Source: Streptomyces chromofuscus (GTDB lineage: Bacteria > Actinomycetota > Actinomycetes > Streptomycetales > Streptomycetaceae). From it: a stretch of DNA of 64,000 nucleotides. The stretch is from contig NZ_CP063374.1 of the NCBI RefSeq assembly GCF_015160875.1, forward strand, positions 806,001-870,000, given 5' to 3'. How positions within the stretch are numbered: the first letter of the stretch is position 1; each line of letters opens with the position of its first letter. The translations under genes and the position numbers were made by a program. The notes below the pieces were generated by a model. That model was not told the DNA's origin and made no database searches. It saw only the letters and a program-made list of their open reading frames with translations. Positions 57,101 to 64,000 of this stretch are shown in pieces.

Positions 57101-60100
57101 AAACGCCCACCAAGGGCGAGGCCACCTGGAGCGGGCGCGCCAAGGCCTACGACAGCAGCGACGCACCCCTGTGGCAGAAGATCGCCACCACCACCTACGA
57201 CACCCTTGGCCGCACCTCGATCGTCAAGGACACCAACGACAACCTGGTCTCCAAGACCACCTACACCCCCGCGGCCGCAGGACCGCTGACCGCCACGGAC
57301 GTAGAGAACATCAAGCTGCACAAGACGACCACCCAGGTCGACTTCGCCACCGGCGCAGCCACGAAGGTCATCGACCCGAACAACATGGTCACCCAGTCCG
57401 AATATGACAGCCTCGGACGCCTGACCAAGGTCTGGCTGCCCAACCGCTCCAAGGCCCTTGGCGCAACCCCCAACTACGTCTACGCCTACAACATCACCAA
57501 CACCGACATGTCCTGGGTGTCCACCGGCACCCTCAACAACAACGCATCCGGCTACAACACCAGCTACGCCTTCTACGACGCCCAGCTCAGGCTCCGCCAG
57601 ACCCAGTCGCCCACACCTGCAGCTGAAGGCGGCCGCATCATCACCGTGACCCGGTACGACACGCGGGGAATGGCCTACAGCCAGCACGGCGACATCTACG
57701 ACAGCACATCGCCGCCCACCTCAACCCCGGTCGAAGTCTCCGGCGGACAGGCCCCGATCCAGACGGACACCACTTTCGACGGCGCCGGCCGGCCCACCGA
57801 AACAGTGAACAAGACGCACGGCATCACCCGCTGGACCACCACCACCTACACCGGCGACACGGTCTCTACCAGTGCCCCCAACGGCGGGCAGGCCACCGCG
57901 GTAGTCACCAACGCCCTCGGCCAGACGACCGAGCGCCGCGAATACGCAGGCTCGCAGCCGACCGGCACCGACTACACCACCACCCGCTACACCTACCACC
58001 CGGCCGGCCAGCAGGACACCATCACCGGGCCCGACCAGACCGAGTGGACTTACACCTACGACCTGTTCGGCCGCCAGATCGAATCCACCGACCCGGACAA
58101 GGGCAAGACCACCACCGACTATAACGAACTCGACCAGACCGCTAGCACCACCGCCAACGACGACAGCACCAAGAAACTGCTGTACGGCTACGACGAGCTC
58201 GGCCGCCAGACAGGAATGTGGCAGACCGACAAAACGGACGCCAACAAGCTCGCCGCCTGGACCTTCGACACCGCAACCCGGGGTAAGGGCAAGCCCTACG
58301 AAAGCGTCCGCTACGACGGCGGCGCGACAACCACAGGCAAGGCCTACACCAAGCGCATCACCACCTACGACAACCTCGGCAACGCCACCGCCAGCCAACT
58401 CGACCTGCCCGAAGGCGACGCGTTCCGTGATGCCGGCGTACCCTCAACGCTGTCCCTGAGCGCCACTTACCGGCCCGACGGCACAGTCGCCCAGACAGGA
58501 TCCCCCGCTGTCGGCGGCCTCCCGTCCGAAATCGTCTCTTACACCTACAACGCCACCGGACAGCAGCTCACCTCCACGGGAACCACCGGCTACCTGCACG
58601 GCGCCGCCTTCTCCCCACAAGGTGACCTGCGACAGCTCCAACTCGGCACCAGCTCGACCAAGAAGGCCTACCTCAACTGGGAATACGAGCCCGGCACCCG
58701 CCGCCTGACCCGCGCCTACGTCACTGACGACGTCCACAGCTACATGGCGCAGGAGCTCAAGTACACCCAGGACGACGCCGGCAACGTCACCTCCATCTTC
58801 GACGCCACCACCCAAGGCGGCACCACGAAGGCCGACTACCAGTGCTTCACCTACGACGGCCACCGCCGCCTCACCGAAGCCTGGACCCCCAAAACCGCGG
58901 ACTGCGCAACCTCCGGCCGCACGATATCCAACATCGACGGCGCAGCCCCCTACTGGACGACCTACGCCTACACCCAGGCCGGCCAGCGCCAGACCGAAAC
59001 GCAGCACACAACCGCAGGCGACCAAACCACCACCTACACCTACAACGACCCCACAGACAACAAACCCCACACCCTCGACAACACCACCGGCGCCCGAACC
59101 GCCACCTACAGCTACGACAACGCCGGCAACACCACCTCCCGCCCGGGCGCAACGGGCCAGCAAACGCTCGCCTGGAACACTGAGGGCAAACTCACCACGC
59201 TCACCGAAGGCGCCAAGGAGACCGGCTACCTCTACGACGCGGACGGCGAACTACTCATCCGCCGCGCCAAGGGCGACGGCGACGCCATCCTCTACCTCGG
59301 AGGCGGCAACGAAGTACGCCTCACCACCAAGGGCACCACAAAGACACTCAGCGGCACCCGCTACTACACCGCAAACGGCCAGACCATCGCCGTCCGCACA
59401 GCGACCAGCGGAGTCGCGGGCACGAAACTGAGCTTCCTCGCCAGCGACCATCACGGAACGTCCAGCATCGCCCTGGAAGCAGGCACCTACGCGGTCACCA
59501 AGCGATACACGTCGCCATTCGGCAGCACGCGAGGAACCAAGGCGACCAGTTGGCCGGACGACAAGGCCTTCCTGGGTGCACCTGCCGACGAGTCGACCGG
59601 GCTCACCCACATAGGCGCCCGCGAGTACGACCCGGTGGTCGGCCAGTTCATCAGCGTCGACCCACTTCTCGAACTCGACAAACACCAAACCCTCAACGGC
59701 TACAGCTACGCCGTCCAGAACCCCCTCACACACAGCGACCCCACCGGCATGGGCCTCGCCTGTAACGGCTACGGCGATAGCACGCCGTGCCCCACAAACC
59801 CAAGTGGAGGCAAAAGTGGCCAGCCCGACAGCATCAACAGCGGAGGCGGGGGGACGACCGGGGGCACGGCAACCGCCAGTGGGGCCGCTGCCGATTACCG
59901 ATGCGGTTTCCCGGGATGCTCAACTGTCGGATACACCGGGTACGGACCTAACGTCGACGAGTACGTCAACAACGGCACGCCTTACCATTCTCCCATTCCT
60001 GAGCCGCCGGGGTACTGGGAGATATTCGAGCAGTTCGTGCTGCCGGACATCGATGAATGGAAGGCGTGTGGAAGCAATCCCGGCTTCAACTCCCACTGCG

Positions 60101-60981
60101 GCTGGGCCGCAACCGACCTTCCCGCCCTCAAGGCACTGAAGCTCCTAAAGCTCCTGAAGCTAAAGAAGACTGACGACGTCCTTGAGGAGGCCGCCAAGTG
60201 CACGAAGTGCTTCCTAGCCGGAACCGACGTGCTCATGGCTGATGGCACCACCAAAGACATCGAAGACATCAAGGTCGGCGATACAGTCCAGGCAACAGAC
60301 CCGGAAACCGGCGAGACGGGCCCCCGTGAAGTCACCAAGCTGATCATCACCGATGATGACAAGCACTTCAACGAGCTCTCCATCGCCACCGAAGACGGCA
60401 TCGAGAAAGTCACGGCGACTTACGAACACCCGTTCTGGTCGCCCTCTGAAGGCGACTGGATCGAAGCCGGCGACCTCACCCCCGGTGCGACCCTCCTCAC
60501 CGATGACGGCAACACCGTCATCGTCACCGCGAACCGCCCCTACACACGACATGCCACTACGTACAACCTGACCGTTGACGACCTGCACACGTACTATGTG
60601 CTGGCAGGGGAGACGCCGGTCCTCGTTCACAACAGCAATGGGAACTGTGGCGTCACGGATCTCGCAGCCAAGATTGATGTTGAGAACCTTTCGATGACCA
60701 AGACCGTCGAAAACCACACCTGGGACATTGCTGGTACTCGGGATGTCGATGCCCCCAACTTCGGTAAGGCTGCACGCCCTTACATGAACGGCAACAATGG
60801 GCAGCTCCTTCGGGGAATCATGGAGGGATCCGCACCCAGGATGGATTCCCGTGGCGCTCCTGGGGTTGTCGAGTGGAGAACGCCCGGAGCGATGAACGGA
60901 AGCAACGGGATCTGGGAGCTCAACATCGACGCAAATTCCAACAGGATCGTTCACTTCCTCTTCAAGAGCACAAAAGGCTAG
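54130..60981 (+). CDS. Secreted Rhs/YD-repeat polymorphic toxin with HINT domain
   Basis: A 2283-residue exported protein. Signal peptide RRIATLTGLAMLPGLLTPVAFA; SpvB-like beta-propeller start (WSYPLRVPPAAAGPEPNLALSYDSGSIDGR, about 275-305) with several Cys; YD repeats through about 1000-1830 (YDxxGxxT...YDxLGR); Rhs core end AREYDPVVGQFISVDPLLEL, YSYAVQNPLTHSDPTG (about 1832-1870). From about 2027 a HINT autoprocessing domain: CFLAGTDVLMADGTTKDIEDI, TYEHPFW, TVDDLHTYYVLAGETPVLVHN with terminal Asn2168. The last 115 residues are a distinct, unassigned tail (YMNGNNGQLLRGIMEG, GVVEWRTPGAMNGSNGIWEL). Probably a contact toxin released by HINT cleavage. Confidence 0.9.
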   Translation: MKHFGTPWPGPGRGGGSTGRWSRRIATLTGLAMLPGLLTPVAFAATPDPLGAPTLEPPRSAKVRPFTAKVSEKPSQADRKAAERARRDQQHPVTWPTAGTAILLLGTGATSKKEAGTLPVTASTPGKGRSAKSLTVEVLSRKDATRLGVKGVVLKVSAPAGGKARLSVGYSAFASAYGGDWAGRLQLFRLPDCADGTLDKAGCRTRTELDSQNHRTQQNVAATLSLPASGAPMMLALAAGTQSGAGDYKATPLSPSSTWEAGGGSGTFTWSYPLRVPPAAAGPEPNLALSYDSGSIDGRTASTNNQGSQVGEGFDLTSSYIERKYGSCDDDGQTDKSDLCWKYDNASLVLNGKATELVKDDTSGKWRLQNDDASTVIRSSGADNGDDNGEHWAVTTGDGTKYVFGLNKLDGAGADDRTNSVWTVPVFGDDEGEPGYDADSTFSGRAKTQAWRWNLDYVEDSHGNASTYWYTAETNHYDTLGDDTIGTEYVRGGYLREIRYGQRAGTLFSAIPAASNKVVFGHDERCLATGTGCDALTETTRNNWPDVPFDAVCKADVKCTGNTGPTFFTRKRLTTVTSYAWNAAAATPAYEPVDAWTLKHLYLDPGDTGDSSDQSLWLDEIRHTGKRGTDLSLNPVQFGHEMLANRVDGPDNILPLHKPRLKTVTSETGAKTSVSYLPADCAYGQTMPRVDTNTKRCYPVYWSPNGEQEPILDWFQKYPVSAVSVSDPTGGGLAVEHSYQYSASGGAWHYNEDPLTPAKERTWSIWRGYERVTHLTGVSTATQSKTVTVFMRGMHGDRVLGPDGKTPDPTARKTVTVTGIRAAAINDLNQYAGFTRETATYNGSSEVSGTINNPWSKLTATQHKSYADIESYYVRTSATHARTKITSGITPLDRVRTVRTTYDDYGMPATVDDEGDRAVTGDEKCTRTWYARNDAAGINSLVSRSRTVAKPCATADTSLDLPADSSRPGDVISDTATVYDNPTATTWPATQTPTKGEATWSGRAKAYDSSDAPLWQKIATTTYDTLGRTSIVKDTNDNLVSKTTYTPAAAGPLTATDVENIKLHKTTTQVDFATGAATKVIDPNNMVTQSEYDSLGRLTKVWLPNRSKALGATPNYVYAYNITNTDMSWVSTGTLNNNASGYNTSYAFYDAQLRLRQTQSPTPAAEGGRIITVTRYDTRGMAYSQHGDIYDSTSPPTSTPVEVSGGQAPIQTDTTFDGAGRPTETVNKTHGITRWTTTTYTGDTVSTSAPNGGQATAVVTNALGQTTERREYAGSQPTGTDYTTTRYTYHPAGQQDTITGPDQTEWTYTYDLFGRQIESTDPDKGKTTTDYNELDQTASTTANDDSTKKLLYGYDELGRQTGMWQTDKTDANKLAAWTFDTATRGKGKPYESVRYDGGATTTGKAYTKRITTYDNLGNATASQLDLPEGDAFRDAGVPSTLSLSATYRPDGTVAQTGSPAVGGLPSEIVSYTYNATGQQLTSTGTTGYLHGAAFSPQGDLRQLQLGTSSTKKAYLNWEYEPGTRRLTRAYVTDDVHSYMAQELKYTQDDAGNVTSIFDATTQGGTTKADYQCFTYDGHRRLTEAWTPKTADCATSGRTISNIDGAAPYWTTYAYTQAGQRQTETQHTTAGDQTTTYTYNDPTDNKPHTLDNTTGARTATYSYDNAGNTTSRPGATGQQTLAWNTEGKLTTLTEGAKETGYLYDADGELLIRRAKGDGDAILYLGGGNEVRLTTKGTTKTLSGTRYYTANGQTIAVRTATSGVAGTKLSFLASDHHGTSSIALEAGTYAVTKRYTSPFGSTRGTKATSWPDDKAFLGAPADESTGLTHIGAREYDPVVGQFISVDPLLELDKHQTLNGYSYAVQNPLTHSDPTGMGLACNGYGDSTPCPTNPSGGKSGQPDSINSGGGGTTGGTATASGAAADYRCGFPGCSTVGYTGYGPNVDEYVNNGTPYHSPIPEPPGYWEIFEQFVLPDIDEWKACGSNPGFNSHCGWAATDLPALKALKLLKLLKLKKTDDVLEEAAKCTKCFLAGTDVLMADGTTKDIEDIKVGDTVQATDPETGETGPREVTKLIITDDDKHFNELSIATEDGIEKVTATYEHPFWSPSEGDWIEAGDLTPGATLLTDDGNTVIVTANRPYTRHATTYNLTVDDLHTYYVLAGETPVLVHNSNGNCGVTDLAAKIDVENLSMTKTVENHTWDIAGTRDVDAPNFGKAARPYMNGNNGQLLRGIMEGSAPRMDSRGAPGVVEWRTPGAMNGSNGIWELNIDANSNRIVHFLFKSTKG

Positions 60982-60987
60982 CCAGAA

Positions 60988-61470
60988 ATGAAATTCTCCA
61001 TCCAAGACGGATCTCCTCTTGAGGGTGTTCTCACCTATGACGAGTCCGAGTACGGATTCTCCTTCAGTGCGCAGAGCGGGGAGTCGTTGAGCGAGAGGCT
61101 CGGCTCGAAGGGGGTTGCAAGTGTGCTGATCGGCACGCTCCAACTTGAGGTCGATATTGAGTCTCGGGGAGTCCTGTTCGCCTGGGGATACTTCCCAAAC
61201 GTTCGGGGTGTGGTGGCCGAGTTGATTGCTCCACAGTTCAATCCCGGACGGGTATTCATCTCGTCGGACCACTCCTTCGAGCCTGGGGTTTCTTTCGAGG
61301 TCCCTGGAGACAGGTGGCGGGTTTCGTATGATTCTTCCTCCGGGTGGGTCGCCATTCGTCTGAACAATGCCGTCGGCGCTAAGTTTGTCCAAATCGCTAG
61401 CGGAACTGTATTGGGCGTCGACAACGGTGATCTGGTTTCGGTCTGGCTCAATCCTGTTTTTGCAGAGTGA
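60988..61470 (+). CDS. Probable cognate immunity protein
   Basis: A 160-residue, acidic soluble protein starting 6 nt after the toxin stop, the usual place of an immunity gene. Predicted mostly beta: VLTYDESEYGFSFSAQSGE, VLIGTLQLEVDIESRGVLFAWGYFPN, GWVAIRLNNAVGAKFVQIASGTVLGVDNGDLVSVWLNP. AT-richer than the surrounding genes, as is the toxin tail, suggesting the pair was acquired as a cassette. No family recognised. Overlap with a terminator hairpin 53 bp later closes the operon. Confidence 0.75.
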   Translation: MKFSIQDGSPLEGVLTYDESEYGFSFSAQSGESLSERLGSKGVASVLIGTLQLEVDIESRGVLFAWGYFPNVRGVVAELIAPQFNPGRVFISSDHSFEPGVSFEVPGDRWRVSYDSSSGWVAIRLNNAVGAKFVQIASGTVLGVDNGDLVSVWLNPVFAE

Positions 61471-61522
61471 CAGGCGATGAGGCGGACGGGTAAGTAGAAG
61501 ATCCGTTAGCAGCAGCAAAAAT

Positions 61523-61555
61523 GAAGCCCCGCAAGGTGCGTCCTGGCGGGGCTTC
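61523..61555. terminator. Terminator between the immunity and integrase genes
   Basis: GAAGCCCCGC (61523-61532) and GCGGGGCTTC (61546-61555) form a perfect 10-bp stem with a 13-nt loop, preceded by AAAAAT; acts for both convergent genes. Confidence 0.85.
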
Positions 61556-61564
61556 TGCGGTGCG

Positions 61565-61585
61565 TGACGGCAGTAGTTGACGGCA
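61565..61585. other. Probable integrase arm sites / attachment region
   Basis: TGACGGCA occurs at 61565-61572 and 61578-61585 (13-bp period) immediately after the integrase stop codon. Paired short direct repeats next to int are typical of arm-type sites beside attP/attL. No tRNA 3' end was found here, so the core site is undetermined. Confidence 0.4.
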
Positions 61586-61588
61586 ACG

Positions 61589-62896
61589 TCAGCGGACGGG
61601 GACGGCGGAGGGTGGCGGTTCATCGCCTTCGTCCCGGGCCGTATGGCTGCTCTCCGGGCTGCCGAGCGCGGTGCCGAGGGCGTTGATGGCGTCGCGCTGG
61701 AGGCGGAGTCGGACGTGGGCGTAGACGGTGGCGGTGACGCCGATGTGGGCGTGGCCGAGGAGTTCCTTGATCACGACGAGTTCGATGCCCTGTTCCAGGA
61801 GGAGGGTGGCGGTGGAGTGGCGGAGGTCGTGGAAGCGGATGCGGCGGAGGCCGGCCTTGCGGAGGAGCGTGAGGAAGGCGCGGGTGAGGTTGGTCGGGTC
61901 GATCGGTCGGCCCTGCGCAGTGGTGAACACGTGCCCGTCGTGCCGCCACGTGGTGCCCGCGGCCTCATGCTTGCGCTGCTGCTGTTCGTGGTGGAGCTTC
62001 AGCGACTGGACGCAGCGGGTGGGAAGGGCGATGCGGCGCTCGGAGGCCCGCGTCTTGGTGGGCAGCGTGGTGAGCCCGCCTGCGGCGGTTCGCTGAAGGG
62101 TGCGGCGGACGGCGGCGGTGCCCGCGTCGAGGTCGAGGTCTTCCCAGTGCAGGCCGAGGAGTTCGCCCTTGCGGAGTCCGGTGTGGAGGGCGAGTTCGAA
62201 CAGCGCGTGCAGCCGGTGGCCCTGGGCGGCGGTGAGAAACTGCCGGGCTTCGTCGGCGGTGAGGGGTTCGAAGCGTCGGGGGCGGGGGGTGCCGGTGCGG
62301 ACGTTACGGGCGACGTTGCGCGGGATCTCTTCCTCCCGTACGGCGTGCTCCAGGGCGGACTTGAGCACGGAGTGGATGTAGGTGAGCGTCAGCGGAGAGA
62401 GCAGCTTGTGGCAGCACCGGCCGGCGGCACAGCAGCGGGGCTCATTGCGCCGGGCGTCGAGGCCGCGCGTGCAGCACTGGCAGGTGGTGCGGAGCTGGTT
62501 GAACCAGGTGCGGACGTCCTTCGCGGAGAGCTTGGCGAGCTTCTTCTTGCCCAGGCCGGGGATGAGGTACCGGTTGACGCAGGCGGTGTAGCGGGTGTGG
62601 GTGTTCTTGCGCAGGTGGTGGGCGGCCACGTTCTCCAGCCAGTACGTCAGGTACGCGGCCACGCTGCCCTGCGCGGTGGGGACGCGGAGGCCGCGGTTGC
62701 TGGCGGCGATCTTCTCGGTGAGCTTGGCCAGGGCGTCTTTGCGGGTAGTGCCATAGACGCGGACGCGGCGGCGGGTGTTGCCCTGTGCGAGGACGTATCC
62801 GGCGGCTTCCCAGCGGCCGTCCTTGCGCTGGTAGACCGTTCCGTCGCCGTTGGCCCGTACGCGGCGGGAGGCGGGGGTGTCTCGGGGCGTGGTCAT
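61589..62896 (-). CDS. int: Tyrosine recombinase integrase of an integrative element
   Basis: A 435-residue phage-type integrase. N-terminal AP2-like arm domain (RVRANGDGTVYQRKDGRWEAAGYV), SAM-like core-binding domain with a Cys-rich insert (TCQCCTRGLDARRNEPRCCAAGRCC, about 139-163) that may bind zinc, and the catalytic domain: Arg242 (TGLRKGELLGL), His356-xx-Arg359 (HDLRHSTATLL), His in LLGHAHIGVT and Tyr392 in YAHVR. Overlaps xis by one base (TGATG). It directs site-specific integration, probably as in pSAM2-type actinobacterial elements. Confidence 0.95.
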   Translation of the reverse strand: MTTPRDTPASRRVRANGDGTVYQRKDGRWEAAGYVLAQGNTRRRVRVYGTTRKDALAKLTEKIAASNRGLRVPTAQGSVAAYLTYWLENVAAHHLRKNTHTRYTACVNRYLIPGLGKKKLAKLSAKDVRTWFNQLRTTCQCCTRGLDARRNEPRCCAAGRCCHKLLSPLTLTYIHSVLKSALEHAVREEEIPRNVARNVRTGTPRPRRFEPLTADEARQFLTAAQGHRLHALFELALHTGLRKGELLGLHWEDLDLDAGTAAVRRTLQRTAAGGLTTLPTKTRASERRIALPTRCVQSLKLHHEQQQRKHEAAGTTWRHDGHVFTTAQGRPIDPTNLTRAFLTLLRKAGLRRIRFHDLRHSTATLLLEQGIELVVIKELLGHAHIGVTATVYAHVRLRLQRDAINALGTALGSPESSHTARDEGDEPPPSAVPVR

Positions 62897-63123
62897 CAGG
62901 CGGCGGCTTCCTGTTCGAGGCGGGTGCGGATGAAGTCGGTGAGGGCATGGGTGGGGATGCGGCGGGCGCGGCCGAGGGTGATCGAGGCGAGTTGGCCGGA
63001 GCGGAGCAGGTCGTAGACGGCGGAGCGGCCGAGCTGGAGGCGGGCCATGACCTGGGGAACCGTCAGCAGCTCCTCCGGCGTACTCAGCGCCTGGTGGGGC
63101 GCGGCGGGCGCGTGCGTGGTCAT
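62896..63123 (-). CDS. xis: Excisionase / MerR-like DNA-binding protein
   Basis: A 75-residue helix-turn-helix protein of the excisionase (DNA-binding domain, excisionase family) type: LLTVPQVMARLQLGRSAVYDLLRSGQLASITLGRARRIPTHALTDFIRTRLE. The length and RIP wing match Xis of pSAM2-like elements. ATG at 63123 overlaps the rep stop (TGATG) and its stop overlaps the int start (TGATG), so rep-xis-int are translationally chained. Confidence 0.92.
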   Translation of the reverse strand: MTTHAPAAPHQALSTPEELLTVPQVMARLQLGRSAVYDLLRSGQLASITLGRARRIPTHALTDFIRTRLEQEAAA

Positions 63124-64000
63124 CAGCAGCCCCCTTCGAACGCGAACTGGCGTGCCAGTTCTCTGCGGTGCCAGACGGCAGCGGCCAGGAGGGCGGCGCC
63201 GGGGCTGTAGCCGGTGCCGAGGTAGGCCCAGTGGCCGACGACGAGGGTGGTGTCCGGGTCGGGCTCGGGCAGGCTGGCGTGGGCGTGGACCTGTTCGGTG
63301 CGCCAGGTGCGGCGGGCGTCGCGCAGCGCGCCGAGGGTGGCGGAGTAGCGGCGGGACTTGGTGGAGAAGTGGCCCCGGAAACCGAGCATGTGCGCCCACT
63401 TCCAGAGCTTGAGATCAGCGAACTCGGGCAGCCTGCCCAGCTCCCAGCAGGTGCGGATCATCTGCCGCACGTGCCGGGCGACGGCGAGCCGAGGCAGCGG
63501 CCGGGCCTGCCCGGTGCCGCCGCAGGCGGTGCAGGGGAGCGCGGCCCCGTGGGGCAGGAGGGTGGCGCCGCGTCCCTGGCAGGGGCGGCAGAACAGGGCG
63601 CGGTCGAGGGTGCCGGAGGCGTCGGCGGACTTGGTGGCGTACTTGGCCACGTAGGCGGCGACCGCTTGATCGGTGAGTTCGGTGTCGGTGCCGAAGGCGG
63701 CGATCTCGCGCACGTCGAGCTGTTCGCCCCAGGTGAGTTCGCGTTCCCCGATCGCATCCGACACGACGGCCACTCGGACACGAAGGGCGGCGGCCCGGAT
63801 GGCGTCAGCGAGCATGGCGACGGTGGCATACGGGGGCGGGGGCGTGGAGTTGCCGTCCGGGCCGTCGAGGCGGATCACGGCGTGGAAGTGGACCAGGCCG
63901 CGCTTCTGGTACTCGGCGACCTTGGCGAAGGACACGCGCAGGACCGTGCGGGCGGCCTTCTGGGTCATGCCGAGCCGGGCGGCGATCTCGCGGCGCAGGT
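63123..64000 (-). CDS. repSA: RepSA-type replication initiator (N-terminus beyond window)
   Basis: The frame is open to the window end: about 292 C-terminal residues. VHFHAVIRLDG carries the HUH-like metal motif of rolling-circle initiators, AAYVAKYATKSAD holds the likely catalytic Tyr, and CRPCQGRG with CTACGGTG forms a zinc-finger-like pair. GHFSTKSRRYSATLGALRDAR is typical of RepSA. It should initiate element replication. Terminal overlap with xis as described. Confidence 0.9.
   Translation of the reverse strand, partial: LRREIAARLGMTQKAARTVLRVSFAKVAEYQKRGLVHFHAVIRLDGPDGNSTPPPPYATVAMLADAIRAAALRVRVAVVSDAIGERELTWGEQLDVREIAAFGTDTELTDQAVAAYVAKYATKSADASGTLDRALFCRPCQGRGATLLPHGAALPCTACGGTGQARPLPRLAVARHVRQMIRTCWELGRLPEFADLKLWKWAHMLGFRGHFSTKSRRYSATLGALRDARRTWRTEQVHAHASLPEPDPDTTLVVGHWAYLGTGYSPGAALLAAAVWHRRELARQFAFEGGC

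Noticed and set aside
61471-61588. tRNA 3' end as attachment core beside int
   Set aside because: No TpsiC-arm GTTCGA-type sequence or acceptor pairing is present; only a terminator and short direct repeats.

Overview
The window reads as chromosomal DNA of a Streptomyces or a close relative. It is very GC-rich, uses many GTG starts, and carries typical gene families: DUF1876, Rv1733c-like and SseB proteins, DUF2029/MptB mannosyltransferases, an LTSRRHIDL-type leader peptide, an OsdK/OsdR-like two-component pair and a RepSA-type integrative element. I saw no rRNA, tRNA or CRISPR array. Identifications come from reading translations against remembered families; no database search was run.

1-15.4 kb is housekeeping or accessory metabolism. 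It holds a partial molybdopterin oxidoreductase with its flavin reductase, an acetylxylan esterase and a serine hydrolase, a GntR/UTRA regulator, a methyltransferase, a short Rho paralog, a D,D-carboxypeptidase, two polyprenol-phosphate mannosyltransferases, glutaminase, and asparaginase coupled to a FadR-type regulator. A DUF6010 gene here is broken by a short palindromic repeat.

15.4-29 kb is a zone of gene decay. A compact crcB-DUF190-crcB fluoride/ion operon and intact small genes (ArsR, VOC, MarR, a helical-repeat protein, SseB, a secreted discoidin amidohydrolase, DUF4360, a lipoprotein, DUF899, a DMT transporter) are interspersed with at least seven gene remnants: desaturase, strictosidine-synthase-like, GH53 galactanase, LacI, pqqB, an NHL-type propeller and a GH109-like oxidoreductase. 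At 29.2-30.8 kb a cysteine/sulfur-type leader peptide and a tandem-repeat leader precede an orphan sulfonate-binding lipoprotein.

31-49 kb is a hypoxia/dormancy ('Osd/DevR-like') island. It contains four universal stress proteins, a cNMP-binding protein, a CBS-BON protein, two flavin-binding PNPOx-like proteins (one with an N-terminal HTH), a GAF-GAF histidine kinase and its LuxR-type response regulator, pyruvate phosphate dikinase, phosphoketolase, a zinc alcohol dehydrogenase and a STAS protein. A 14-bp palindrome, GGGCCGNNCGGCCC, recurs about eleven times, almost all between genes, and is the best candidate for the response regulator's operator. Two members (an alcohol dehydrogenase and a DoxX protein) are reduced to internally deleted remnants.

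49.4-61.5 kb differs in composition. It carries a secreted LamG-domain protein followed by a 2283-residue secreted Rhs/YD-repeat protein that ends in a HINT domain and an unassigned roughly 115-residue toxin-like tail. A small probable immunity gene follows 6 nt later. 61.5-64 kb is the end of an integrative element (integrase, excisionase and RepSA-like initiator, coupled by TGATG overlaps), which continues past the window.
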